From the NCBI RefSeq assembly GCF_037113525.1, contig NZ_CP146963.1, positions 1 through 64,000 on the forward strand: a stretch of 64,000 bases of DNA, written 5' to 3'. Made by a program: the position numbers and the translations under genes. This document shows positions 55,633 through 63,872 of the stretch, in pieces. The DNA comes from Butyrivibrio fibrisolvens (GTDB lineage: Bacteria; Bacillota; Clostridia; Lachnospirales; Lachnospiraceae). Below the pieces are notes generated by a model. That model worked only from the letters and a program-made list of their open reading frames with translations, ran no database searches and had not been told where the DNA came from. Position 1 is the first letter of the stretch; every line of letters starts with the position of its first letter.

Positions 55633-58164
55633 ATGAGTAGAATAAAATGGAACCTCGATCTTCTTGAAGAGGTGAAGCAGCAGCATGATGAAGCAATGGC
55701 TACAACAGAACAGGTAATCAATAGCGGAAAAGCTGATCTTTCATCCATGACAGAAGAGGTCTGGGAAGGCGAAGATGCAGATATGGCAAGGGACCAGCTT
55801 CATGACCTTCTTAGCAAGGAGATGGCAGAGACATGGAAAGAACTTGATATATGTAATGAAGCTATACAGAAAGCTCAAAAGACAGCATATGAATCAAAGA
55901 ATTTCTGCAACAGATTTCCGCAGATATTCAGAAGTGGATCCATGCCTTCAGAGTCAGACCAGGGCGTATGCAATGGAGATCTTTTATGTGATGATGACAG
56001 CTGTTCTTCTCTTATTGATTCTATGCTTGAAGCTGGACAGAGAGCATTAAACGTAAAGAGTAAGGTTGAAAGTGCTGAAAGTATCCTTGCAGAGCTTGAA
56101 ACAGATGTAGCAAGATTCGATTACTCATCATACACAGATCCTATTAAAACTCAGACACAGAATGTTGCAGATCGAACAGGTGTTTACAATAGCGCAGTTA
56201 GTCGTTATGAGCAGAAGACTCAGGATATGGATAATACATTTTCAAATGAGCTACTAGGTGCAACACCAATAACAGTGCCTGAACCATTTGATCCTTCATG
56301 CCTTGAACTTGGTGATCAGATTCATATGAAGGATGGAGATGTTATCAATTTCCTTGAAGACTATCAAGGCGTGGAAATTGGTGGCAAATTCACTGAAGCG
56401 CAGTTGGACAATATTCTTAAAATGCTCTTTGGAAAAAGAGCTATTGATGTTGCCTCTCTTTCCGAAAAGGATTTTGATATTGCACTAATTAATCTTCCAG
56501 AAGATAAGCGAAAGGCAGTTCTAATGGAAATGGGATTGTCGGCTACACAAATTGGTATCATTTTAGAGCGTTGTGATAGATTGAAAACAGGTTCTTTAAA
56601 TGGAAAATCTATCTTTGGGAAAAGCATGTATCAACTTTTGAAAAATAATGCATCTTCTTTTAAAGCAAAAAATATGGATTATAAAACATCTAATGCTTCG
56701 AATGGAAACTCTATAGCCCAAATTAAAAACACCCAAAACAAGCAAAACACAGGAACCAAGACAACTAATAATGGAAACCAGAAAACTCCGAATTATGAAT
56801 CTCTCCAGACGCAGTATGGATTCTCAGATGAAGAGATGACGTACTTAATTGATAATCATCCGGAACTGTTAAGTCAATTGTATGGAGCAAATGCTCATAG
56901 TACATCGGATGCTGAAATAATATATAACAATATTGTTGCAGAGCTATGTGAGTATCATGTGAGTCAGTTAAAGAATAAAGATGGTTCTTTGAAGATGGAT
57001 GATATTTGCGCTTACATGAACAAAGAGCCATTGGATATAACTATCTCAGAATATTTAGCACTTTGTGAACTGTTCGATGAAATGGATAAAAATTCAAATG
57101 ATAATTCTCAAAAGGAACAGTTTATACAAGCAGGTTTTAAATGCGAGAAGGTATATACAGATTATTCTACAACTGGTGGTGGAAGTGGTTATTACAAATA
57201 TACACGTTCTGAAACATTTGAAATGTTTACCAAAGTTTATTGTAAAAACTTTGGATTGTCTCTTTCTGAGTTTGATGTAACTCTTAGAGATGGAGAATCA
57301 ACAGAAGATGCCAAAAAAAGAATTGAAAAAGCAAATCATAAAATGGATAATTATAATTTGCTTTATGCAGTTACTTATGCTACAGATAGTACATTTAAAG
57401 GAGGATCTTTTAGTAATGCAGCTGGTTTGGGTGTGCATGATGATGGAGACACTCTAAAAATATCTATAAATGAGGTAGGGGATCAGTATAAGATCAGTGT
57501 AAAGACATACCACAAGAATAAGGTTACACCAAATATTGAAACAGATGCTCTTAGTTACAATAAAGAATTTACTATTTACAAATTTGATTTTTGCTTGGGA
57601 GATTCATTTACTCAAGCATCAAATAATGCAGCAGAAGGTTTAAGGATAGATGTTGATAGAATAGCTACGAACAAAGTGATCGACTTTGTCTCAAAAGAGA
57701 TTTTTCAAGAAGGAGTAGATGCTATTAATGCTGCTGGTAGAATACCGTTTTTGAGCACGGGATTTACATTGCTTACGCTTTATGCTGATATTCAAAAAGA
57801 GAAACTTCAAGCTGAGCATACAAATGGAGTTGTTGATACTATTCAATATGATAATAACGCATCTAAGTATTTGAATAAAATTAATTGTGCAGGATCGTTG
57901 ATTGTAGATCAGGATGGAAATGCATACATAACCTCTTATAATTATGATGTAGAAAAAGTTAAACAGAGGATAGAAGAATATAATTCCATGTATCCTGATA
58001 ATAAAGTTGATTTTAATGAGGATACTTTTATTAATGATTTATTGACAAATGAGGAGTATCGTAACAGTCTAGACCCAGAGGGAAGTAGCACAAGCTTTTT
58101 TGATTATTGGGATGAACAAGAAAATGCTTGTAGTGATCAAAATGTAAATACGGAGGAAGGTTGA
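55633..58164 (+). CDS. Type VII secretion effector-like protein 4 (WXG N-terminus)
   Basis: 843 residues. N-terminal module as in the paralogues with W44-E-G46 (EEVWEGEDADM) and the Cys positions. It is alignable to effectors 2 and 3 to about residue 320 (LPEDKRKAVLMEMGLSATQIG), then unrelated. An Asn/Lys/Thr-rich linker lies near 350-390. It lacks the shared EIDRLF module of effectors 1-3. The C-terminal 450 residues have no recognised domain, with a mildly hydrophobic segment near 695-720. GGGAGAG precedes the ATG; the stop overlaps the next gene as TGATG. Confidence 0.7.
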   Translation: MSRIKWNLDLLEEVKQQHDEAMATTEQVINSGKADLSSMTEEVWEGEDADMARDQLHDLLSKEMAETWKELDICNEAIQKAQKTAYESKNFCNRFPQIFRSGSMPSESDQGVCNGDLLCDDDSCSSLIDSMLEAGQRALNVKSKVESAESILAELETDVARFDYSSYTDPIKTQTQNVADRTGVYNSAVSRYEQKTQDMDNTFSNELLGATPITVPEPFDPSCLELGDQIHMKDGDVINFLEDYQGVEIGGKFTEAQLDNILKMLFGKRAIDVASLSEKDFDIALINLPEDKRKAVLMEMGLSATQIGIILERCDRLKTGSLNGKSIFGKSMYQLLKNNASSFKAKNMDYKTSNASNGNSIAQIKNTQNKQNTGTKTTNNGNQKTPNYESLQTQYGFSDEEMTYLIDNHPELLSQLYGANAHSTSDAEIIYNNIVAELCEYHVSQLKNKDGSLKMDDICAYMNKEPLDITISEYLALCELFDEMDKNSNDNSQKEQFIQAGFKCEKVYTDYSTTGGGSGYYKYTRSETFEMFTKVYCKNFGLSLSEFDVTLRDGESTEDAKKRIEKANHKMDNYNLLYAVTYATDSTFKGGSFSNAAGLGVHDDGDTLKISINEVGDQYKISVKTYHKNKVTPNIETDALSYNKEFTIYKFDFCLGDSFTQASNNAAEGLRIDVDRIATNKVIDFVSKEIFQEGVDAINAAGRIPFLSTGFTLLTLYADIQKEKLQAEHTNGVVDTIQYDNNASKYLNKINCAGSLIVDQDGNAYITSYNYDVEKVKQRIEEYNSMYPDNKVDFNEDTFINDLLTNEEYRNSLDPEGSSTSFFDYWDEQENACSDQNVNTEEG

Positions 58165-58886
58165 TGAAAAAGCAAATAATACTATTGGGAATAGTAATTG
58201 TATTACTTGCATCAGCTTTTTTATACAGATTCTTTTGTATGAAAGATGAAACAATTAAAATCGAAATTGGTAAAAACGAAATATATGAGGTGGAGTTAGA
58301 CACTTATGAACAATACTATAATGTATTGTTAGATTATGCTATGGTTCATGTAAAAGGAAAAGTAGAATCAATAGATAAAGGATATAGTACTTTTACAGAA
58401 ATTAAGATAGTTGACGATTTAAGTGAAGATGAATTGACCATATGTGCTCATGATTACCCTAAGGATATTGAAATAGGAAGTGTTATTTATGTGTACGGAA
58501 TGATTCAACCTGATGAATTTGGAATTATTCTTCCAGAAGAATACGGAACGCATTATCTTATTGATACAAAATCAAGATCTTGGATGGGAACTAATATTTC
58601 TTTAGAGCTAGATAAAAGTGATTATTTATCAGTAACTGAATCTATAGAAAGAGCTCGAATGATCTATGAGCAGGTTTTGTTTGAAATGGAAGGGGATATC
58701 GAGTTATCTAAAACACAAGATGGTAACCAATATTACTATCTGGTTGATGGCAAAACAAGAATTCGTATGTACTTCCAAGGTGATTCAAATTTAAAAGACG
58801 GAGATCATGTTATTGTTGTTGGAACGGCTACTGATAATAGTAATACAATATCCGGTAAAGAAGTAAAGTATATATCTTCTGAATAG
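58164..58886 (+). CDS. Membrane-anchored protein, candidate immunity to effector 4
   Basis: 240 residues from the ATG at 58164 behind GGAGGAAGG. One N-terminal hydrophobic segment (IILLGIVIVLLASAFLYRFF), then an extracytoplasmic domain with two beta-rich OB-like stretches (VHVKGKVESIDKGYSTFTEI; VVGTATDNSNTISGKEV). It overlaps the effector 4 stop by one base. Position, anchoring and fold pattern mirror the protein behind effector 2. Confidence 0.6.
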   Translation: MKKQIILLGIVIVLLASAFLYRFFCMKDETIKIEIGKNEIYEVELDTYEQYYNVLLDYAMVHVKGKVESIDKGYSTFTEIKIVDDLSEDELTICAHDYPKDIEIGSVIYVYGMIQPDEFGIILPEEYGTHYLIDTKSRSWMGTNISLELDKSDYLSVTESIERARMIYEQVLFEMEGDIELSKTQDGNQYYYLVDGKTRIRMYFQGDSNLKDGDHVIVVGTATDNSNTISGKEVKYISSE

Positions 58887-58903
58887 TATCATGATGAAAA
58901 AAG

Positions 58904-58938
58904 CACAAAGTTGCGTTGTTCCGACTTTGTGTTTTTTT
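58904..58938 (+). terminator. Terminator after the effector 4 unit
   Basis: CACAAAGT pairs with ACTTTGTG, followed by seven T residues. Confidence 0.88.
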
Positions 58939-58990
58939 AGAAGAAAGAAATGTATGAAAAATTCTATATTCATAGAAAGGAAAATAAAAC

Positions 58991-59880
58991 GTGAAAAATA
59001 ACGTTTGTAAATTTGTAGCTATAGCTATGGTAGCAACAACATTTCTATCTGGTTGCAACAGCGCACAATTAAATCTCAACTCAGATGATGATACACCCAC
59101 AGAAGAATCTACCGAAGAAATATCCGAAGACAATGAAGACGCATCTTCCGATGATTCTGCAGAAGACTCATCAAAAGACGACGAATCTGATAAAACAGAC
59201 GCTTCCACACAAGACACTTCCGAAGATAACGCCGAAGACGATTCCCAAAAGACATCTTCAACCAAGTCTATAGAAGAGCTGTTAGATTATGATTCAGCAG
59301 AAACGATGTAAGGTGTGAGGCGGGTGTAAGAAATGGAGATGTGCTTCAGATCATTTTCCATGTTGGATTCCAAACCAATAACAGGCGTCTCACAATAGAG
59401 GCAACGGGAGATTCTGATAATCCATACAGATTTTTTTCCAATCGTGAATTGTGGGAAGAGAATGCTGTAAAGGTAATAGATGGTACGATATACCAGAATA
59501 CTGGTACGATCACTTGTGCGGTTGTCGATTCAGACAAGGGACCGGATATCGAGATCATTGTGGATAATGTTGTTACCTGTGTTGCTCATCCACGATTTAG
59601 AGATTCTGAAGATATAAACATAGAGCAGTACAGCGATGTGGTAGAGGTTGAATTTTGGGATGTGGATGACGATGGAGTTGCAGATATGATCGTTATCTTG
59701 TCAGATGGAGATGATTCTGTTGCTGTATTGTGTGAGGGTTATGTGAATCAATGGAGCGAGGGCTATACTGAACCTAAAGCGGAAGTGACCAAGTGGCTAA
59801 GCGAAAATGTCAGCGATATGACAGCGGATAATGCTATAAGTTATATTCTTGATCATAAGGATGAGTTTAATGATTTATAA
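58991..59880 (+). pseudogene. Frameshifted lipoprotein gene
   Basis: A GTG start at 58991 encodes a lipoprotein (lipobox LSGC, then an acidic Ser/Asp/Thr linker) that stops at 59311. The second part (59341-59880, e.g. GDVLQIIFHVGFQTNNRR; VEFWDVDDDGVADMIVIL) has no ribosome site, and its frame opens upstream as DVRCEAGVRNGD right at the stop region. Loss of one base near 59300 explains both halves as one former protein of about 295 residues. The N-terminal 30 residues match the intact lipoprotein at 61776. A true short lipoprotein is the alternative. Confidence 0.65.
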
Positions 59881-59884
59881 ATAT

Positions 59885-59920
59885 AAGGGGTGGTGCCAAG
59901 CATCACCCCCTTAAACATTT
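59885..59920. terminator. Terminator between convergent genes
   Basis: AAGGGGTG pairs with CACCCCCTT (one bulged base) around a loop, with T residues to the right. It sits between the lipoprotein remnant and the leftward ATPase gene. Confidence 0.75.
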
Positions 59921-59924
59921 TTGG

Positions 59925-61214
59925 TCACATATTGCTAACAGCGTATAAAGGAATGTTAACCAGCCAATCTTGTTCCTTGTAGTTTAGAAGAGATAAGCGG
60001 ATGGAAATACTCGGATGGAACTTATCATAAAAAGCCTTCAGACTCTTAGAATGAATGTTGGTTTCGGCTTTCACTTCTATTGGTACGGCATCCATTCCTT
60101 TTTGAATGAGGAAATCCTGCTCAAAAGTTGCAGCTGCTGTTCCGTAGTAATATGGAGTATAGGTTGTATCACTCATAATCTGCTGGAGAACATATTGTTC
60201 TGTAAGAGCACCTTTAAACTCCACAAATAACCTGTTTCCTTCAATTACAGAATGTAAATCCAATTCGCTCATTGCACCAAGTAATCCTATGTCAACGAAG
60301 AATAGCTTGAAGAAAGATAATTCTTTATAGGCTGAGAGCGGGATGTGTGGTTCGTTTACTTTATGAACGCGATATACTAAGCCGCTATCAACTAACCATT
60401 GGATTGCTTTTTCAAATTCTGCACTACGGGCGCCTTTTTTGATTTGTCCAAAAAAGAATTTCTTATTTTCTTTTGCTAACTGCATAGGGATAGAATCCCA
60501 TACCATATTTATTCTTGGAAGTTCGTTGGGAGAGATATGCTTGCCAAAATCTCCTTTATATTGAAGAACAATTTCTTTTTGTAGTTCTCGAGCAGCTATA
60601 TAATCATTATTATTTATGAATTTACTAACAACTTCAGGCATTCCACCTACATAAAAATAATTTTTTAGATGATAGATGTATTTTTCTGAAAAGCTATCTA
60701 TTAAATCATAGTCTTTTGTCTCTAACGCATCAGCCAATCCCTTTTCACCTACAGCATGTAAGAATTCGCGGAAATTGAGAGGATATAGGTTGAGAGTCGT
60801 TACTTTGCCTACAGGATATGAAATTCCTTCATGTAGCGCTACACCTAATAAAGATCCGGCAACCATAATGTGGTATTCAGGCGCATCCTCGTAGAAGTAT
60901 TTGAGAGATTCAAATGCTTTAGGGGCATTTTGGATTTCATCAAATATAATTAGAGTATCCTCTGATGAAATAGTAAAGCCAACTTCGATAGTAATAGCTG
61001 AAACGATTCGATTTATATCATAATCCTGTTCAAACACATGCTTCATTGCCTCATTGTTATAAAAAGAGATATAGGCAACTTTTTTATAATATAATCTTCC
61101 GAATTCTTTCATGAGCCAGGTTTTTCCTACCTGACGAGCTCCCATTATTACTAAAGGTTTACGATTATCATCGTTTTTCCATGCTTCTAGTTTTTTCATT
61201 GCAAAACGTTGCAT
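59925..61214 (-). CDS. AAA-family ATPase with DUF4143 domain
   Basis: 429 residues. AAA_14-type ATPase core with Walker A MGARQVGKTWL (about residues 24-34) and Walker B TLIIFDEIQ. A winged-helix-like middle follows, then a C-terminal DUF4143 region with a nuclease-fold-like GALTEQYVLQQI and PIEVKAE. These proteins are widespread and poorly understood; several are linked to mobile or defence-like accessory gene sets. GGAGG precedes the minus-strand ATG. Its upstream region holds a 33-bp periodic repeat array. Confidence 0.88.
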   Translation of the reverse strand: MQRFAMKKLEAWKNDDNRKPLVIMGARQVGKTWLMKEFGRLYYKKVAYISFYNNEAMKHVFEQDYDINRIVSAITIEVGFTISSEDTLIIFDEIQNAPKAFESLKYFYEDAPEYHIMVAGSLLGVALHEGISYPVGKVTTLNLYPLNFREFLHAVGEKGLADALETKDYDLIDSFSEKYIYHLKNYFYVGGMPEVVSKFINNNDYIAARELQKEIVLQYKGDFGKHISPNELPRINMVWDSIPMQLAKENKKFFFGQIKKGARSAEFEKAIQWLVDSGLVYRVHKVNEPHIPLSAYKELSFFKLFFVDIGLLGAMSELDLHSVIEGNRLFVEFKGALTEQYVLQQIMSDTTYTPYYYGTAAATFEQDFLIQKGMDAVPIEVKAETNIHSKSLKAFYDKFHPSISIRLSLLNYKEQDWLVNIPLYAVSNM

Positions 61215-61238
61215 TTATGCGACCTCCGAGGTGAATAT

Positions 61239-61350
61239 TACATTTTTTAAGACCTGATTTTGGAGCTTGTATACATTTTTTAAGGTCTAAATGTATACTA
61301 TGTGTACATTTTTTAAGACTTGATTACATCATTATGATACATTTTTTAAG
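61239..61350. repeat. Four TACATTTTTTAAG repeats at exact 33-bp period
   Basis: Copies start at 61239, 61272, 61305 and 61338, each followed by (A/G)(C/T)CT or similar, with unrelated 16-17-base spacers. The array begins 25 bases upstream of the minus-strand ATPase start. An iteron-like operator array for the ATPase gene is the simplest reading. Spacers are too short for CRISPR. Confidence 0.85.
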
Positions 61351-61368
61351 GGCAAAGTGCAATAATGT

Positions 61369-61582
61369 GTAGCAGTCAAGAAAAGTGGACACGAAAAATG
61401 TTTTTTAATTGTTTTCTTTTTTAAAAGTGGACATACGCCACATTTTTGAACAGTTTTCTTTTTCAAAAGTAGGCACACAGAAAATTTTTCATGCCTTTTC
61501 TTTTTCAAAAGTAGACACGTCCCCAGAATGCGCTTGTTTACGGCGTTTCTGTAGCAGTCAAGAAAAGTGGATACGAAAAATG
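61369..61582. repeat. 42-bp periodic repeats flanked by 32-bp direct repeats
   Basis: AAAAGT(G/A)G(A/G)CA cores start at 61381, 61423, 61465 and 61507, exactly 42 bp apart, the last three preceded by TTTTCTTTTT(C/T). A fifth core at 61563 is out of phase. The copies at 61369-61400 and 61551-61582 are the same 32-base sequence with one mismatch (GTAGCAGTCAAGAAAAGTGG onward). Short open frames across this stretch are repeat artefacts. Confidence 0.82.
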
Positions 61583-61649
61583 CATTTCATCGCATAAATC
61601 ATGCATTTGGTCAGATAAACAACCCCTAAATTGATAAAAGACGTACAAT
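61580..61649 (+). promoter_or_regulatory. 21-bp repeat promoter, locus 6 (lipoprotein)
   Basis: Two units with reference C at 61591 and 61612, 21 bp apart (TGCATTTCATCGCAT, TGCATTTGGTCAGAT). TACAAT begins at 61644, 32 nt from the last C, and AGCTTTTA follows 11 nt after the hexamer start. It places the lipoprotein gene in the same regulon as the secretion locus. Confidence 0.75.
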
Positions 61650-61757
61650 AATGAAGCTTTTAGGTAAAATCCAAAATGCTTAAAGCAATCAACTACGCAT
61701 CCTTGGATTTATCACAGAGTTTATCCGCTAAGTAGAGAGGATAATAATAGTTTTTTA
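61650..61757 (+). ncRNA. Structured leader of the lipoprotein gene (unclassified)
   Basis: AAATCCAA at 61667 pairs with TTGGATTT at 61703, enclosing ATGC...GCAT and the block CTTAAAGCAATCAACTAC that is nearly repeated in the core-operon leader. A terminator-like hairpin, TTATCC with GGATAA and a T-run, ends at 61756. The arrangement looks like a riboswitch or attenuator of unknown class. Confidence 0.42.
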
Positions 61758-61775
61758 TTGAAAGGAAGAGGAAAA

Positions 61776-62918
61776 GTGAAAAGGAATTTTTGTAAATTAT
61801 TAGCAGCAGCTATGGCAGCAACAACACTTATTTCTGGCTGTAATAGCGCGCAGCTTGAACTTGATTCAAAAGACGAAGTTGCAGTAGAAGAATCCGATTT
61901 TGCTGATTCTGAAAATGAGATCGACGAGGAGTCTGCAAACGAGAGTGAAGAATCATCAGAAGAAAAATCAGACGATGATGATTCCAAAGAGGATTCATCA
62001 ACAGAAGCTTCAAATGAGTATTTCTATGCGGATGTACAGGATGAATATGTATATGCTGTAGATGAGTTCTTATATGAAGATATTACAGAAGTTTCTGTAA
62101 AAGTTGAACTTTTGGAAAGCTATGATGGTGGTAATGTATATTCTCTGAATATCGATTACGACGACTGTCCTGGAAGATATTATTATGAGACCACAGACAG
62201 ATTTTATCTCGGAACAATTTATGTTACAGCTGATAGGATCTACATGATCAAAGATAGTGAATCAGTACCATCCAAGGAAGAATTCGAAGATTCAGGAATA
62301 GAAATCTGTTCTGCGCTGGATTCTGAAATAGACAAGAATGGCGAAGTAGTATCAATTGAAAACGATGGAGATGTATGCACATGCTCTATGTACAATAGCC
62401 AGACTGAAAGCGGATTTTACGAATCATTTGAGTGGACTAAAGGCAAAGGACTTACTCATTACAGATCAGGATATGGAGCAGAAGGCGATCCTATAGAACT
62501 TGACCTTAAAGATACAGATACTGAAAGCGCTTCTGAAGACGAAGTAGAATCAGCAGATCAGACAGAGGCGGTAGCAAAAGAGTTTTTCGAAGATCTTATC
62601 GGAACTTACACTTATGACAACGGAAGCCAGGTCGGAAAAGAAGGCGTCGTTGAGATCAAGAATATAGATGATAGATTGGTTATTGCAGATTATTTAGGCG
62701 GTAATACATCAAACTATCGCTATATGTTCAATACAAGCGAATGCGTCAAAGTTGAAGGTGACATGGCATATGTTGAATATGCTCATTCTGCCCGCGAAGA
62801 CGGAACTGCAGACTATTGGTACTATGTTTTTGAAAAGACTGAAACTGGCATAAATGTATATTTCAGTGAAGACTCATTTGAGGATGAAGAGCTTTTATAT
62901 AACGCCAATAAGGACTAA
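61776..62918 (+). CDS. Secreted lipoprotein
   Basis: 380 residues from the GTG at 61776, behind AAGGAAGAGG; a TTG at 61758 is less likely. Lipobox LISGC near residue 22, acidic Ser/Glu-rich linker to about residue 80, then two folded segments (YSLNIDYDDCPGRYYYE; EFFEDLIGTYTYDNGSQVG) of unknown function. The signal and linker match the frameshifted lipoprotein at 58991. Controlled by a locus 6 type promoter. Confidence 0.78.
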   Translation: MKRNFCKLLAAAMAATTLISGCNSAQLELDSKDEVAVEESDFADSENEIDEESANESEESSEEKSDDDDSKEDSSTEASNEYFYADVQDEYVYAVDEFLYEDITEVSVKVELLESYDGGNVYSLNIDYDDCPGRYYYETTDRFYLGTIYVTADRIYMIKDSESVPSKEEFEDSGIEICSALDSEIDKNGEVVSIENDGDVCTCSMYNSQTESGFYESFEWTKGKGLTHYRSGYGAEGDPIELDLKDTDTESASEDEVESADQTEAVAKEFFEDLIGTYTYDNGSQVGKEGVVEIKNIDDRLVIADYLGGNTSNYRYMFNTSECVKVEGDMAYVEYAHSAREDGTADYWYYVFEKTETGINVYFSEDSFEDEELLYNANKD

Positions 62919-62973
62919 TCCGTATAACTTTTAAGTTAATGTGCGCATAGTTACTGAATTAGAGGGGTGTGTG

Positions 62974-63381
62974 ATGAAAAAGAAAGAATTAAAAATCCTA
63001 TTTATAGTTTCAGGAATATTACTATGCATTGTACTTTTCTTTTTCCTCAAATACGGAAGAAGAGAAGTTGCGAAAGAATATTATCCAGTAGATCCTGATT
63101 ATTATGTCAAAGTATATCAAAATGGTTTTTTCAAAGGCCATGAATTTCGATGCGTAGCTATTTTGTATGGCCCCAACGGAGAAATATCAAGAGAATATTT
63201 TAATGCAATGTCTACGGATTGCCTTCCCAAAAGACACATGGATTATAGCGTTATTATCGAATGGGAAGACGATTATGTTTCTGTTAGTGTAAGAGATCCA
63301 GAGAGCGGAGGACTAACAAGAAATTTCTATATTGATGGAAGAATTACTTTGGAAGATCGACATTGGGGAGCTGGATTTTGA
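62974..63381 (+). CDS. Small membrane-anchored protein, paralogue A
   Basis: 135 residues from the ATG at 62974 behind GAGGGG. N-terminal hydrophobic segment (ILFIVSGILLCIVLFFFL), then a beta-rich extracytoplasmic domain with YYVKVYQ, LYGPNGEISREYF and FYIDGRITLED. The same pattern recurs in the next gene, so the two arose by tandem duplication. Function unknown; an immunity or lipoprotein-associated role is possible. Confidence 0.65.
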   Translation: MKKKELKILFIVSGILLCIVLFFFLKYGRREVAKEYYPVDPDYYVKVYQNGFFKGHEFRCVAILYGPNGEISREYFNAMSTDCLPKRHMDYSVIIEWEDDYVSVSVRDPESGGLTRNFYIDGRITLEDRHWGAGF

Positions 63382-63445
63382 TCTGATTAGCTGGATTAGT
63401 ATTATCAAAAGCGATAAGGATTATATTCTATAAGGACGATTAAGG

Positions 63446-63850
63446 ATGAGCAAAAGGCGGATTAGCATAGGGATTTTCATAATATTCATTATATTGTGTG
63501 GAGCTTTTTTATTATTTGGAAGAAGGGAAATAGCAACAGTTCATAATCCTTCAGATGATAATTACTATATTAAGGTATATCAGATAGGGTATATGTATAC
63601 TACACATTATCATTGTGTAAGCATTTTATATGGACCCGATGGAGAAATATCAAGAGAGTATTTTGAAGCGTTTTCGACTGATCAGGGTGAGCCAAGATAT
63701 ATGAGAGAAGGTCAAAGTATAGAAATCGAATGGCATGATGATTGTGTTTCCGTGAGTTCAACGGATCGTGGATGCTATGGAACAACAAGAAAATTCTATA
63801 TTGATGGACGGATTTCCTTAGAGACTTGTATGTGGGATGTGGATTGGTAA
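63446..63850 (+). CDS. Small membrane-anchored protein, paralogue B
   Basis: 134 residues. N-terminal hydrophobic segment (IGIFIIFIILCGAFLLF), GRREIA at the same place as paralogue A, then YYIKVYQ, LYGPDGEISREYF and FYIDGRISLET. The two differ mostly in surface-like residues. TAAGGATG precedes the ATG. Confidence 0.65.
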   Translation: MSKRRISIGIFIIFIILCGAFLLFGRREIATVHNPSDDNYYIKVYQIGYMYTTHYHCVSILYGPDGEISREYFEAFSTDQGEPRYMREGQSIEIEWHDDCVSVSSTDRGCYGTTRKFYIDGRISLETCMWDVDW

Positions 63851-63872
63851 TGATCCAATTTGGAGGAATGGT

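Noticed and set aside
42494..58164. Rhs/YD-repeat or classical nuclease toxin domains in the effector C-termini
   Set aside because: No YD repeats, HNH, or other nuclease, deaminase or NADase motifs were visible.
58991..59311. Complete short lipoprotein gene
   Set aside because: The frame of the following segment opens exactly at its stop, and that segment has no start of its own, so a frameshift is the simpler reading.
61239..61582. CRISPR array
   Set aside because: Repeats of 13-17 bases with 16-17-base spacers (or 42-bp steps with shared sequence) and no cas genes do not fit CRISPR.
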